Shown here one piece after another: positions 42,247 to 51,302 of a stretch of 64,000 nt of DNA. Position numbers and translations under genes: made by a program. Origin of the DNA: Candidatus Iainarchaeum sp. (GTDB taxonomy: Archaea > Iainarchaeota > Iainarchaeia > Iainarchaeales > VGJJ01). The notes under the pieces were generated by a model that saw only the letters and a list, made by a program, of their open reading frames with translations, made no database searches and was not told the DNA's origin. Location: the NCBI GenBank assembly GCA_016699555.1, contig CP064981.1:186001-250000 (forward strand). The letters run 5' to 3'. How positions within the stretch are numbered: position 1 is the first letter of the stretch; each line of letters begins with the position of its first letter.

Positions 42247-44265
42247 ATGCCTCTGATTCAGCCATTTGAACGCATTTCCAAGCACGATGCCGCTACCGCT
42301 GGGGGAAAAGGGGCTTCATTAGGGGAAATGACCCAAGCCGGGATTCCCGTTCCTCCAGGATATGTGATTCTCGCCGATGCGTTCGAACAATTCATTTCCG
42401 AAACGAAACTCAAGAGCGAAATCGATTCTATCTTGCATCGCGTGAAGAAAGAGGAGATGGAGTCCGTCGAACGCGCCTCCGAGGAAATCCAAGCGCTTAT
42501 TCTTTCGGCGAAAATGCCCAAAGATATCGCAAGCGAAATCAAAAAACATTTCAAGGAATTAAACGCGGAATTTGTGGCGGTGCGTTCCTCTGCGACAGCC
42601 GAAGACTCTTCTGCGGCCGCGTGGGCAGGGCAATTGGATACGTTTCTCAATACGACTGAAAAAACACTTCTACAAAACGTGCAGAAATGTTGGGCTTCAC
42701 TCTTTACTCCGCGCGCCATCTTTTACCGCTTCGAGAAGGGCCTGCATAACACACATATTTCCGTTGCGGTCGTGGTGCAAAAGATGGTGCAATCCGAGAT
42801 ATCGGGAATCGCTTTTTCCGTGCATCCTGTGACACAGGACTATAACCAAATGATCATCGAAGGAGGGTTTGGTCTAGGAGAAGCCATCGTTTCCGGTCAA
42901 ATCACGCCCGATTCCTATGTGCTGGAGAAAAAACCCTTCACCATTATCGAAAAGAACGTTTCCGAGCAGAGCAGGGGGATTTTTCGCAAAAAAGAAGGAG
43001 GGAGCGGGTGGAAAGACATTCCATCTGCCGAAGGAAGCAAGCAAAAGCTCTCCGAAAAACAGATTATGGAATTAGGAAAACTCATTTTACGCATTGAAAC
43101 ACATTATGGGTTTCCCGTGGACGTGGAATGGGCATTCGAGAAAGGAAAATTTTACATTACGCAAAGCAGGCCCATTACGACGCTGATGAAGAAGAATGTC
43201 GCTTCTATGCCTTCGACGCTTCCAGATGAAAAAGTCGAAATGGGAAAATATTATACGCGCGAGTACTCGTTATTTTGCATTTCCGTTTGGTGTGAAAGCA
43301 ATACAACGCTTATACGCAAATGGTTGGGGCGAAACACAAAGCACGCCCTATTCATCAACGAGGGGAATGGGAAGAAGTTTTCCGCGTGGTTCAGCAATAA
43401 AGAAGAATTCTGGAACACTGAGCCCATTAAACGTATTCAGGAAGACCGCTCCTATTTTCCGTGCCTGAAAAAGACGTTCTGGGAGCACTGGGGTTTTATG
43501 TCCGAACGATTCAGGCATAAAATTGAATCGTTTGCGGAATTGAAAGAATACTACTATCACTACCGCCAGTGGTGGGCTCCAATGGCAATCTTGATGTATC
43601 TGCCGGATTTACCATCCGTGCCCTCTGCCATCAAGAAAGAGTGTGAGCGCATCCGCGAAAAAACGCAAGAATACTCTGCACTAGACGAACAGGTATTCGC
43701 TCCATTCATTTTAGCGCGATTTCCAGAGTATGAGGAATTGATACCCGTGCTGTTGCCCGATGAGCTATTCGCCCTGGAACAAAGAGCCTTCTCCGCAAGT
43801 GAACTAAAGAAAATTCGGGAACGTCTCAAGGGGTTTGTGTACTACAACAATCGTGTCTATCCACTCGGTGATTTACAAAATATCCTGGAGAAAAATAATC
43901 TCAAACTCATGCCGCTGCTAGTTCCCCACTCCAATGAGCTCCGTGGGCAAACCGCGTTTCCTGGTCGCGTAAACGGAAAAGTACGCATCATCTTGGAAAA
44001 AGACCAACTTCACATGATGGAAAAAGGGGAAATATTCGTTACCGAAATGACATCCCCCAGCTATGTCCAAGCAATGAAAAGGGCTTCAGCCATCGTTACG
44101 GACGAGGGAGGCATCACTTCTCATGCAGCCATTGCCTGTAGGGAGATGAAAATACCATGCATTATCGGAACCAAGAATGCCACACAAGTGCTTCACGACG
44201 GCGATCTGATCGAAGTCGATGCGGATAAGGGGATCGTGCGCATCGTCAAGCGTGCGCATGCATGA
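42247..44265 (+). CDS. ATP-grasp plus swivelling-His phosphotransferase (PEP synthase/RPH-like)
   Basis: 672 residues. The N-terminal PPDK-type ATP-grasp domain (about 1-320) has GGKGASLGEMTQAGIPVPPGYV, the FVAVRSSATAEDSSAAAWAGQLDTFLN signature and DVEWAFEKGKFYITQSRPITT. A middle helical region (about 330-570) follows. The swivelling domain carries the catalytic His in EGGITSHAAIACREMKIPCIIGT. The PEP/pyruvate TIM barrel of true PEP synthase is missing. The order ATP domain, acceptor domain, His domain is that of rifampin phosphotransferase. It probably phosphorylates a small molecule or partner via beta-phosphate transfer; the substrate is unknown. Confidence 0.87.
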   Translation: MPLIQPFERISKHDAATAGGKGASLGEMTQAGIPVPPGYVILADAFEQFISETKLKSEIDSILHRVKKEEMESVERASEEIQALILSAKMPKDIASEIKKHFKELNAEFVAVRSSATAEDSSAAAWAGQLDTFLNTTEKTLLQNVQKCWASLFTPRAIFYRFEKGLHNTHISVAVVVQKMVQSEISGIAFSVHPVTQDYNQMIIEGGFGLGEAIVSGQITPDSYVLEKKPFTIIEKNVSEQSRGIFRKKEGGSGWKDIPSAEGSKQKLSEKQIMELGKLILRIETHYGFPVDVEWAFEKGKFYITQSRPITTLMKKNVASMPSTLPDEKVEMGKYYTREYSLFCISVWCESNTTLIRKWLGRNTKHALFINEGNGKKFSAWFSNKEEFWNTEPIKRIQEDRSYFPCLKKTFWEHWGFMSERFRHKIESFAELKEYYYHYRQWWAPMAILMYLPDLPSVPSAIKKECERIREKTQEYSALDEQVFAPFILARFPEYEELIPVLLPDELFALEQRAFSASELKKIRERLKGFVYYNNRVYPLGDLQNILEKNNLKLMPLLVPHSNELRGQTAFPGRVNGKVRIILEKDQLHMMEKGEIFVTEMTSPSYVQAMKRASAIVTDEGGITSHAAIACREMKIPCIIGTKNATQVLHDGDLIEVDADKGIVRIVKRAHA

Positions 44266-45327
44266 TCAGCGCGCTTGAATTCCTTGAGTTACAGCCCCAT
44301 TCGCATTTGTTTGCGGTTCTTGCACTCCGCTCGCAAATCCCTGTCCCAAATCCTTTCCGGCGGAAAAGAAAAGGCTGCGCAGGGAGAAGTGTTCTTGCGC
44401 AATGGTCTGGGTTTCGGGTTCGCCTATGATTCCACCTAATTCAGCGGCTTTCAGGATGGCTTCTCGCCTGCTTCCAACGGCGTCAATCATCTTCGCATCA
44501 AACGCGTGCCATCCCGTGATGATGCGTCCATCCGAATAGGTCTCAAACTTCACCAAATCCAATCCCTTTTCGCGACGGAACAAAATGACGTCGCGCTTGA
44601 AGTGGCCATACGTCTGGTCCACGATCTCTTGCAGCATCGCACGCTCTTCCTCGGTCAAATCCTTGTAGGGAGAGCCGATATTCTTGAATTTCCCTGCATT
44701 AATGTCTTCAATTTTCACGCCAATCTTTTCGAGTAAGCCGGTCACATTCAACACCTCTGAGCGTACACCAATGCTTCCCGTGATGGAATCATTGTCTGCC
44801 ATGATGTAGTCCGTGGACGCTGCAACGTAGTATGCGCCTGAAGCACCGACTTCGCCGATCCATGAAACGATGGGTTTGTCCACGCTGGACTGGATGTAGT
44901 CCACGATTTGTTTCGTTGACACCACGCTCCCGCCAGGGGAATCAATATCCAAGAGAATGGCTTTGGTAGTGGGATCGTCTTGCGCTTCCTTGAGCGAAGC
45001 GATCACATCCAAATAACCCACACTACTTTCAGTGGCAGTGGTAGAAATCTCTCCCTTGATGGGAATGATGGAAACCACACCACCCGAGCCGAAAACAAAT
45101 GGACTCGCAGTCGAATCACTGGTTCCAATGACCAAGAAGCTCAGCACATAAATGCCCAGCATCACCCCGGCTGCCAATACGAGCCAATCCTTCAATGAAC
45201 GCCCTCCAGCTGCTGGCCCTTGCGCGCGGCGCTGCTTGAGGTGCGATTCCTCTTCCCAGGGCGTAATATGCGGATCCACCCCTGCTGGGTGATTCTGCGA
45301 AGGGGCTTTTTGAGAGGAAGAGGCCAT
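44266..45327 (-). CDS. sppA: Signal peptide peptidase SppA-type serine protease
   Basis: 353 residues from the ATG at 45327. A cytoplasmic head of about 50 residues precedes one membrane helix (DWLVLAAGVMLGIYVLSFLVI). The ClpP-like protease fold follows, with IDSPGGSVVSTKQI, the nucleophile region GEVGASGAYYVAASTD and GSIGVRSEVLNV. The likely general-base Lys is in NAGKFKNIGSPYKDLT. It degrades cleaved signal peptides or membrane fragments. The C-terminal Gln/Asn tail is variable. The longer frame to 45396 lacks support. Confidence 0.92.
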   Translation of the reverse strand: MASSSQKAPSQNHPAGVDPHITPWEEESHLKQRRAQGPAAGGRSLKDWLVLAAGVMLGIYVLSFLVIGTSDSTASPFVFGSGGVVSIIPIKGEISTTATESSVGYLDVIASLKEAQDDPTTKAILLDIDSPGGSVVSTKQIVDYIQSSVDKPIVSWIGEVGASGAYYVAASTDYIMADNDSITGSIGVRSEVLNVTGLLEKIGVKIEDINAGKFKNIGSPYKDLTEEERAMLQEIVDQTYGHFKRDVILFRREKGLDLVKFETYSDGRIITGWHAFDAKMIDAVGSRREAILKAAELGGIIGEPETQTIAQEHFSLRSLFFSAGKDLGQGFASGVQEPQTNANGAVTQGIQAR

Positions 45328-45433
45328 AGGTGCATGCTCCTGGTGGAATTGCGATAAAACGCACGGGTGCGTCGATAAAACTAATGCCGCATACAATGTA
45401 TTTTAACCCGATTCCGCTCAGTTCTGCTATCCT

Positions 45434-45946
45434 ATGCTCACCCTCATGCTCTATGTGGCACTCACGGCAGCCCCCATGTATGTGGCCAACGCCTCGGCAA
45501 TGATATTCGGAGGCAAAACCCCCCTTGATGGAGGCAAACACTTCTGGGATGGGAAGCCACTCCTCGGAAAAGGAAAGACCTGGAAGGGCACGCTCATGGG
45601 AATCCTTACCGGAACGTTTGCCGGTCTCTTGATCTGGAACTTTTTCCCGGAGCAAGCGCTCCTGCTTACTCCTTATTATCCATCCTACAGCTTCTTGCTC
45701 GCGCTCGGGGCCATCGCAGGAGATATCGTCGGAAGCTTCCTCAAGCGCCGCATGGATATCGAACGCGGCAAGCAAGCCCCATTATTGGACCAACTCGACT
45801 TTGTCATAGGAGGCCTTGTATTAGGGCTCGTCTACTTCCAACCCGACATCATCCAAGTCCTCGTGCTGGCGCTGATTACCCCTCTCGTCCATAGTCTGGC
45901 CAACCGCCTGGCATTCACTCTTAAACTCAAAAATGTGCCGTGGTAG
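45434..45946 (+). CDS. carS: CDP-archaeol synthase CarS
   Basis: 170 residues with five membrane helices. The CarS/DUF46 hallmarks are MYVANASAMIFGGKTPLDGGKHFWDGKPLLGKGKTWKGTLMG near the N terminus and GDIVGSFLKRRMDIERGKQAPLLDQLDFV in the centre. It activates unsaturated archaetidic acid with CTP, an essential step in archaeal ether lipid synthesis. It is divergent from sppA and 16 bases upstream of the archaeosortase. Confidence 0.95.
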   Translation: MLTLMLYVALTAAPMYVANASAMIFGGKTPLDGGKHFWDGKPLLGKGKTWKGTLMGILTGTFAGLLIWNFFPEQALLLTPYYPSYSFLLALGAIAGDIVGSFLKRRMDIERGKQAPLLDQLDFVIGGLVLGLVYFQPDIIQVLVLALITPLVHSLANRLAFTLKLKNVPW

Positions 45947-45962
45947 GGAGAGATAATCCCAC

Positions 45963-46499
45963 ATGCCTATCACCGCGAAAAAGAAACACGCGCCCACTTT
46001 TCTCGCCAATCCACGCGTGCGCACTTTCGTCATCCGCTTTCTTGCGGTATTTTTTGCATTCCAGTTGTTGGCCATCCTCACTCCCTTGCACTTTTTGCAG
46101 AACGCAATGGCCCAATTACTGGGACAGATGTTCTCGCTCCCCGTGAAAGGTAGCCTCTTGCTCTTGCGCCCTACTGCATTCGATATCACGCCTCTCTGCA
46201 CCGGAATAACGAGCACCTCCATCTGGCTAGGCCTGTTATGGGGATTCAAGCTCCCGGAAAAGAAAGAAAAAATCGCTCTCGCAGTGTGGGGGAGCATCGC
46301 TATCCTGCTCATCAACTTCTTCCGCGTCATGCTGATCGTGCATTGGGGAAAAACATACCCGCTCGCACAAGTCGAGCTCGCGCACATCATCAGCTGGTTC
46401 GTGCTGAGCGGGATCATCATCTGGGCGTGGCGCTACTTCCTCATGCAACGGTATGCATTTGGAAACGGAAAAGAATTGGCGACAGAATTGTTGCGCTAA
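45963..46499 (+). CDS. Archaeosortase/exosortase family protein
   Basis: 178 residues, polytopic. The exosortase catalytic triad is visible in the right order: Cys in FDITPLCTGITSTSIW, Arg in LLINFFRVMLIVHWG and His in VELAHIISWFVL. These enzymes cleave C-terminal tripartite signals and often attach the substrate to a lipid. The neighbour is CarS, a lipid synthesis enzyme. None of the secreted proteins in this window shows a clear matching C-terminal signal, so substrates must lie elsewhere. Its end is convergent with secD. Confidence 0.87.
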   Translation: MPITAKKKHAPTFLANPRVRTFVIRFLAVFFAFQLLAILTPLHFLQNAMAQLLGQMFSLPVKGSLLLLRPTAFDITPLCTGITSTSIWLGLLWGFKLPEKKEKIALAVWGSIAILLINFFRVMLIVHWGKTYPLAQVELAHIISWFVLSGIIIWAWRYFLMQRYAFGNGKELATELLR

Positions 46500-46507
46500 A
46501 AAAAGAA

Positions 46508-48184
46508 TTATTGCGCAGGAGCGGCGTGGTGGCCGTCTCCGTGCGCGTGTTTGTGTTCGGTCTTGCGGATCAGGATCGTCTTGATGATCTCCTGGAACGC
46601 CGGTCGCGAAATCAGGATCCCTAACAATACTCCTGCGATCGTCGTCAAGGCAAAGCCCGAAAGCTTGCCCAAACCCGAACCGAAGAAGAGCAGCGGCAAT
46701 ACGGACGCGATATTCGTCGAAGCCGAAGCCACGACGATGAAGAACGCGCGCTTGGCACGGTTGACCCATCCCTTTTCCTCGTGCTCTTCCTCTCCGCGCA
46801 TGAGTTCGTCCGTCATGATGACCTCGGAATCAACACCCGTTCCAACCGCTGCAAGAATTCCAGCCATCGAAGCCAAATCCAGATTCCACTTCACCAATGC
46901 CGCGAAGCCCAAAATCATGATCACTTCTGAAAGGCCCACCACCAATAGGGGTGCAACCAAATTCAGCGCGCGGTAGCGGATGAATACGATGAGCGCCACC
47001 ACCAAGAGGGCCAGGATTCCCATGAGCCAGACATTGCTCAAGAAGCTCGCCCCGAGCTCGGCAGAAACCGTCTGCTTGTTGATGGAAACAATAGGGATCG
47101 GCAGCGCACCGCTCTTCAGCAAGATCTTCAAATCATCCAAGCGCTGCTTAGCCGTTGCCGCATCGGGCGCCGTTCCCTGGATCACCAAGAACTGCTGTGG
47201 AGCCGCATCCTCCACTTTCTCGACGAAAGGCTCTAAATGCACCACGCTGGGGGTCAATCCAATCACGTCGCGCAGTCCGGATACATTCACGATCCAGGGA
47301 TTGCGGATGTCCTCGGCCACTTCCACTTTATTCAATGGCGTTCCATCCAATTGTGACTTCAAACTAGCATCCAAGGACTTGGGATAGATGATGTTCTTGA
47401 TTTCAGCACCAGGCGAATTGATCATCGTCAACTGCGCTTCCGTGAAGCCATTGGAATCCACTTCGATCAACTGCAACTGCGAGTTCGCCAAGATGTCGTC
47501 CAGATCCACTTCCGAGGGGATCTGCACATTCGTGGCGGTAAAGACCTTTTCATTATCCGCCGTGCGGACGGACTTCGGATAGACGATGAGCGCGTTGGAA
47601 GGGCGATCGATGAAGAAGTAGGTGTATTCGCACTGGTACTGCTTCTGATTGTTCACGAAACCCGTGGCCGTGCACTGATGGAAAGCCGCGCGCGTGAAGT
47701 CTTGCGCCGCCTTCTCGTTCAGCAAGAAGGGAAGGGTCCACTGATAGTTGTTTCCAACCCCCGTGGGGTGTGCGCCATAACCCTGGTTGGGGTTCTCGAT
47801 GACCTGGACGATTTGACTTCCGTCGAAAATCTTCTCTCCCTTCAAGAACGACTCAAAACGGCCTTGTTTGAGCAACAATCCCTGCAATTGCTCAACGGCC
47901 TCGGGATCCGTCTCCGCGACTTGCGCGAGTATGATGCTCTGTCCCGTCGAGGAAACCGAAACATCCCTGATGCCGGTAGGATTCAATCGCTTCTCTACGA
48001 TCAAACGGATATCCTGCAACTGCTGCGTGTTGGCCGGCTCGGCGAGCTGCAACTGGAACAGCGTCCCGCCGGAAAATTCCGTGCCTAGTTTCAATCCATT
48101 CGTGGCGATGAGGAATAAGCTCCCAATAATGAACAATCCCCAAAGCAATACCTTCCAATTCTTCCAAAGTGCTTGTTGTGCCAT
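46508..48184 (-). CDS. secD: Protein-export membrane protein SecD
   Basis: 558 residues. Six membrane helices and a large extracellular P1 domain between helices 1 and 2. Archaeal SecD motifs are present: GLKLGTEFSGGTLFQLQL at the first loop and AAVGTGVDSEVIMTDELMRGEE in the conserved helix 4-5 region, then ASASTNIASVLPLLFFG. The start at 48184 is chosen because GGGGGGA lies about seven bases upstream; 48190 is another in-frame ATG. The C terminus is His-rich (HKHAHGDGHH). It is encoded downstream of secF. Confidence 0.94.
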   Translation of the reverse strand: MAQQALWKNWKVLLWGLFIIGSLFLIATNGLKLGTEFSGGTLFQLQLAEPANTQQLQDIRLIVEKRLNPTGIRDVSVSSTGQSIILAQVAETDPEAVEQLQGLLLKQGRFESFLKGEKIFDGSQIVQVIENPNQGYGAHPTGVGNNYQWTLPFLLNEKAAQDFTRAAFHQCTATGFVNNQKQYQCEYTYFFIDRPSNALIVYPKSVRTADNEKVFTATNVQIPSEVDLDDILANSQLQLIEVDSNGFTEAQLTMINSPGAEIKNIIYPKSLDASLKSQLDGTPLNKVEVAEDIRNPWIVNVSGLRDVIGLTPSVVHLEPFVEKVEDAAPQQFLVIQGTAPDAATAKQRLDDLKILLKSGALPIPIVSINKQTVSAELGASFLSNVWLMGILALLVVALIVFIRYRALNLVAPLLVVGLSEVIMILGFAALVKWNLDLASMAGILAAVGTGVDSEVIMTDELMRGEEEHEEKGWVNRAKRAFFIVVASASTNIASVLPLLFFGSGLGKLSGFALTTIAGVLLGILISRPAFQEIIKTILIRKTEHKHAHGDGHHAAPAQ

Positions 48185-48198
48185 GGTCATTCCCCCCT

Positions 48199-49251
48199 TT
48201 ACGCTTCCACTTTCCCGTGCTTGGATTCCCAATACCACAAGAGAATAGGGCCATTCATGAGATAGGTCGCAATGACGTCCCCGATGCTACCGAAGAACAC
48301 GATCGCCGCAATCTCAAAAATCGTCGAGATCTGTGCGGTGTAGGAAACGATCAACATGACGAGGGACGCACCCATGACCGTCGAGGTGACCGTCAAGCCC
48401 GTCATCACGGATTCGTTCATGCGGGCCAATACCGTCTTATCCTGGCGCTTCAACGCACGCGTCGTGAGCAGGATGTCCGTGTCGATGGAGAACCCCACCA
48501 ACATCAGCAGCGCCGCCACTGAGGAAAGGGTGATGGAAAAACCAAACAACGTCGTCAAAGCAACAGCCGTCAACATGTCGAAGAGAATTGCCTGAATCAT
48601 CGCCAGCGAAGGAACGACTTCGCGGAAGAAGATGAAGATGACGATGGTCAACAATAGGATGGAAATGATCCCCACGAAAATGGCATTGCTCAAGAAAGTC
48701 GCACCGAATGTGGGCGTAACTTCTTCGATCGTAAAAGAAGTATCTGCGGGCAAGCTAAAGCGTTCCGTGAGCTTCTGTCGCACGGAATTGGAGAGTTCCG
48801 TTGAACGCGTGTTGATGGCCTGCGAGGCTTGCGTCACCAAGTCGTCCACCACTTCGCTGGTGGGAGTGATATTCAATGTCGTCAGAGACTGCGTCAACAA
48901 ACTACGCGCCTGCGTGGGAGCAGTCGCCTTCACTTGCAGCGCTTGATCCAATAACTGGCGCGCTTGCGTCAATTCTTGGGGTTCCGCATACTCAATACGC
49001 GCGCTCGTGCCAAATGGCGATGTCACGACGCTGACTTTGACCTCTTTCAAATTCAATTCCTGCGAAAGCAATTCTTGCACGGGCTTTTCCGAGAGCTTGT
49101 CCGTGTTCACGACGACACGAACCCCTCCCACGAAATCCAATCCCAATTTGATTCCGGGAAAAACCAATAGGATCAATAGGAACGCGATCGCCAAGACGGC
49201 GGGAATGATCATCAGACGCTTGTAGTTCTTGTCATACAATTGGAATACCAT
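48199..49251 (-). CDS. secF: Protein-export membrane protein SecF
   Basis: 350 residues. It has an N-terminal helix (RLMIIPAVLAIAFLLILLVFP) followed by GLDFVGGVRVVV and a periplasm-side domain that is unusually Gln/Ser/Thr-rich. Five further helices follow, with the SecF signature LVGFSIDTDILLTTRALKR. With SecD it uses ion gradients to pull substrates through SecYE. The secD start lies 15 bases before its stop codon region on the same strand, forming a tight two-gene operon. Confidence 0.94.
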   Translation of the reverse strand: MVFQLYDKNYKRLMIIPAVLAIAFLLILLVFPGIKLGLDFVGGVRVVVNTDKLSEKPVQELLSQELNLKEVKVSVVTSPFGTSARIEYAEPQELTQARQLLDQALQVKATAPTQARSLLTQSLTTLNITPTSEVVDDLVTQASQAINTRSTELSNSVRQKLTERFSLPADTSFTIEEVTPTFGATFLSNAIFVGIISILLLTIVIFIFFREVVPSLAMIQAILFDMLTAVALTTLFGFSITLSSVAALLMLVGFSIDTDILLTTRALKRQDKTVLARMNESVMTGLTVTSTVMGASLVMLIVSYTAQISTIFEIAAIVFFGSIGDVIATYLMNGPILLWYWESKHGKVEA

Positions 49252-49308
49252 GAGCTCGCCTCGTTTGAAGGGTAATAAACGAGAAAATGCCCCCTAAAGG
49301 CCTTTAAA

Positions 49309-49388
49309 TGAACCTTTAGACAAAGGTTCATCAAACCAGGTATTTCCGCTGAAATACCTGTCCTCGTTGCGGCCAGCCGAAACTGGCC
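49309..49388 (+). repeat. A-B-C hairpin element, single copy
   Basis: Hairpin A has stem TGAACCTTT (49309-49317) and loop AGAC. The spacer is TCAAAC. Hairpin B has stem CAGGTATTT (49337-49345) and loop CCGCTG. The 10-base linker is TCCTCGTTGC, and hairpin C has stem GGCCAG (49371-49376) and loop CCGAAA. It lies in the divergent gap between secF and the Nog1 gene and ends two bases before the TTATAAAG box. This mirrors the position of the 14-kb array relative to the L7Ae TATA box. Confidence 0.9.
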
Positions 49389-49390
49389 AG

Positions 49391-49398
49391 TTATAAAG
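49391..49398 (+). promoter_or_regulatory. TATA box of the Nog1 GTPase gene
   Basis: TTATAAAG lies 27 bases (centre to start) from the ATG at 49422, so the transcript is probably leaderless. The box is directly preceded by hairpin C of the structured element. Confidence 0.6.
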
Positions 49399-49421
49399 GC
49401 TAACTTTGCCCTCTTCATAGT

Positions 49422-50408
49422 ATGCAATTCTATCACCTCCAAAAGCCCAAACAACTCATTGAGACGGCTTTTGACCATGCCAGGAAGAACGCCCATATCA
49501 AGCGCACGCGCGCCTCGGATATCCAGCACAGAAAGGCCAAAGTCATCAACCGCATGGAATATTTTGCGGCATATTTGGACAAGCAGCTGGACATGATGAT
49601 CCGCTCCGTGCCACGCTTTGATGAATTGCACCCCTTTTACCAAGAACTATTGCCCGAAACACTCGAAGTCGGAAAAGTCAAACGCGCGGTCTCGCAACTC
49701 GTTTCCGTGCAGAAACTCATCAAGAAACAAGTCTATTTGGTGCGCAGAAACATGCACTCTCCTTCAACGGACGCCATCGCATCCTCCAAACGCGCCTCCG
49801 CTGCATTCTTCGGACGCGTTTCCTCGATGGTGGAAAGCCTCGAAGAAAATATTGAGCTATTGCAGCAGGCCAACCAGCTCCTGAAAGAGGTCCCGGACAT
49901 CAAGACGGACATGCCGACCGTCGTATTGGCTGGATTCCCCAACACGGGAAAGACCACGATCCTCGCGCGCCTTACAGGAAGCAAAGCCAAGATCGCAGCA
50001 TATCCATTCACTACAAAATCCCTGCAGCTCGGCTATTTCATGCACCGCTATCATGAAATCCAAGTCATGGACACGCCGGGATTATTGGATCGAGAAAAAG
50101 AAGACTACAACAACATCGAAAAGAAAGCACTAGCTGCGCTGCGCAACCTCGCCAATCTCTTAGTTTTCGTCGTCGACCCCACTCCCGCCGCGGGATACAC
50201 GCTGCAGGAACAGCACAAGCTCTATGAAAAAGTCCGCGCACGCTTTACCGTTCCCGTGATGGTGGTATTCAACAAATGCGACTTGGCAAAAGAAGACCAA
50301 ATCGAGCAAGCGCAGAAAGTATTCGGAAAAGAAGCCATGCTGGAAGGGCAGGGCATGTCCACGACGCTGAAGGAAGAGATCGCCAGCAAAGTGGGAATCA
50401 AACGCTAG
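49422..50408 (+). CDS. nog1: Nog1-family GTPase
   Basis: 328 residues. An OBG-type GTPase involved in large-subunit assembly. The N-terminal helical NOGN domain (residues 1-160) includes RKAKVINRMEYFAAYLDKQLDMMI. The G domain has VVLAGFPNTGKTTILARLTG (G1), the AAYPFTTKSLQLGYF switch, VMDTPGLLDRE (G3) and VVFNKCDL (G4). The usual archaeal length is about 320-340 residues. The last part after G5 is short. Confidence 0.94.
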   Translation: MQFYHLQKPKQLIETAFDHARKNAHIKRTRASDIQHRKAKVINRMEYFAAYLDKQLDMMIRSVPRFDELHPFYQELLPETLEVGKVKRAVSQLVSVQKLIKKQVYLVRRNMHSPSTDAIASSKRASAAFFGRVSSMVESLEENIELLQQANQLLKEVPDIKTDMPTVVLAGFPNTGKTTILARLTGSKAKIAAYPFTTKSLQLGYFMHRYHEIQVMDTPGLLDREKEDYNNIEKKALAALRNLANLLVFVVDPTPAAGYTLQEQHKLYEKVRARFTVPVMVVFNKCDLAKEDQIEQAQKVFGKEAMLEGQGMSTTLKEEIASKVGIKR

Positions 50409-50667
50409 CACAATTCAATTCTATTGAAATGTTCAACCACTGGCCAAAGACCAGTGGAGATCATGTGGTTATTGTCTAATAGCCGTGCCAGAGCGTTGCA
50501 CCAAAAATTACGAGCATAGTCCTATTCCTACACGTTTGTATTGTCAGTAGAGTTATAGAGGCTGTGGTATTGTCTGCCCCACTGTCTATTGTGTACCATG
50601 CGGAGAATGCCATTTGCCTAATAATAAAAAAAGATTTGCGCGTGCAATTCACGCGCAATATTCTATA
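50409..50667. other. Gene-free gap of 259 bases
   Basis: Contains CCACTGG and CCAGTGG arms (about 50438-50458) that can form a hairpin after the Nog1 gene, plus several A/T-rich stretches. No coding region or copy of the A-B-C element was seen. Confidence 0.4.
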
Positions 50668-51123
50668 CTACAGATAACGCACGATTCCAGATCCATACGT
50701 TGCCGTACCATACAAAATGTGTATCCAGTCTAGTGCAGCAGTGCCACCATGGTCGCCCATGTATGCCGTTTGCGGGGGGTAGATATGGATCTGATCTCCT
50801 GTTGGAAAATAGCATTTATATTGATTAATTGGATTCATATGGTTTTCAATTGCGTAATAAGTCCGTTGGTAGTGAGCTGGATAGATTGCTGGCGGACCCA
50901 TTCCATTAGGCCAATATTCGCACCACAGACTCCCTTCAGACTCGAAAAACTTCACTTGAGCATAAAGAGTCTCCGTTCCGCTTCCATCACCTGAAACTAA
51001 ACTTGCCATTACATTGTGCAACGGCCCGGGTCCCGCTGAATCTCCATCAGCCATTACTACGTTAGCTGTCCCAGCAAACGCGAGAAAGACAATCGCTGCT
51101 GCGACGAACAATTTTGATTTCAT
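50668..51123 (-). CDS. Secreted protein, unknown
   Basis: 151 residues. It has a clear signal peptide (KSKLFVAAAIVFLAFAGTANVVMA), with cleavage before DGDSAG. The mature protein is rich in Tyr, Gly, His and Pro, with two cysteines (WCEYW, YKCYF) that may pair. A GGAGGAG ribosome site precedes the ATG. Its DNA is A/T-richer than neighbouring core genes. It is divergent from the next secreted gene across 179 bases. No family was recognised. Confidence 0.7.
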   Translation of the reverse strand: MKSKLFVAAAIVFLAFAGTANVVMADGDSAGPGPLHNVMASLVSGDGSGTETLYAQVKFFESEGSLWCEYWPNGMGPPAIYPAHYQRTYYAIENHMNPINQYKCYFPTGDQIHIYPPQTAYMGDHGGTAALDWIHILYGTATYGSGIVRYL

Positions 51124-51302
51124 CTAACTCCTCCTATTTTTTTTAACAAATGCGACGAATTCAATATATAAGTGATTTTTTGGTTTTTTCGTTCGTTTGT
51201 ATGCGTTAGGGTTCTGATCCGAAACGTTGCATTATTCGAAACGCTTATATTAATTGGACACGAAATAATCGCAACAGATTTTTTTAATGGGGGAAATGCG
51301 CA

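Noticed and set aside
42247..44265. True PEP synthase or PPDK
   Set aside because: The ATP-grasp and swivelling His domains are present, but the C-terminal PEP/pyruvate-binding barrel is missing and the length is too short.
50438..50458. Further copy of hairpin C after the Nog1 gene
   Set aside because: The inverted repeat CCACTGG/CCAGTGG lacks the CCGAAA loop, and there is no linker or A/B hairpin next to it.
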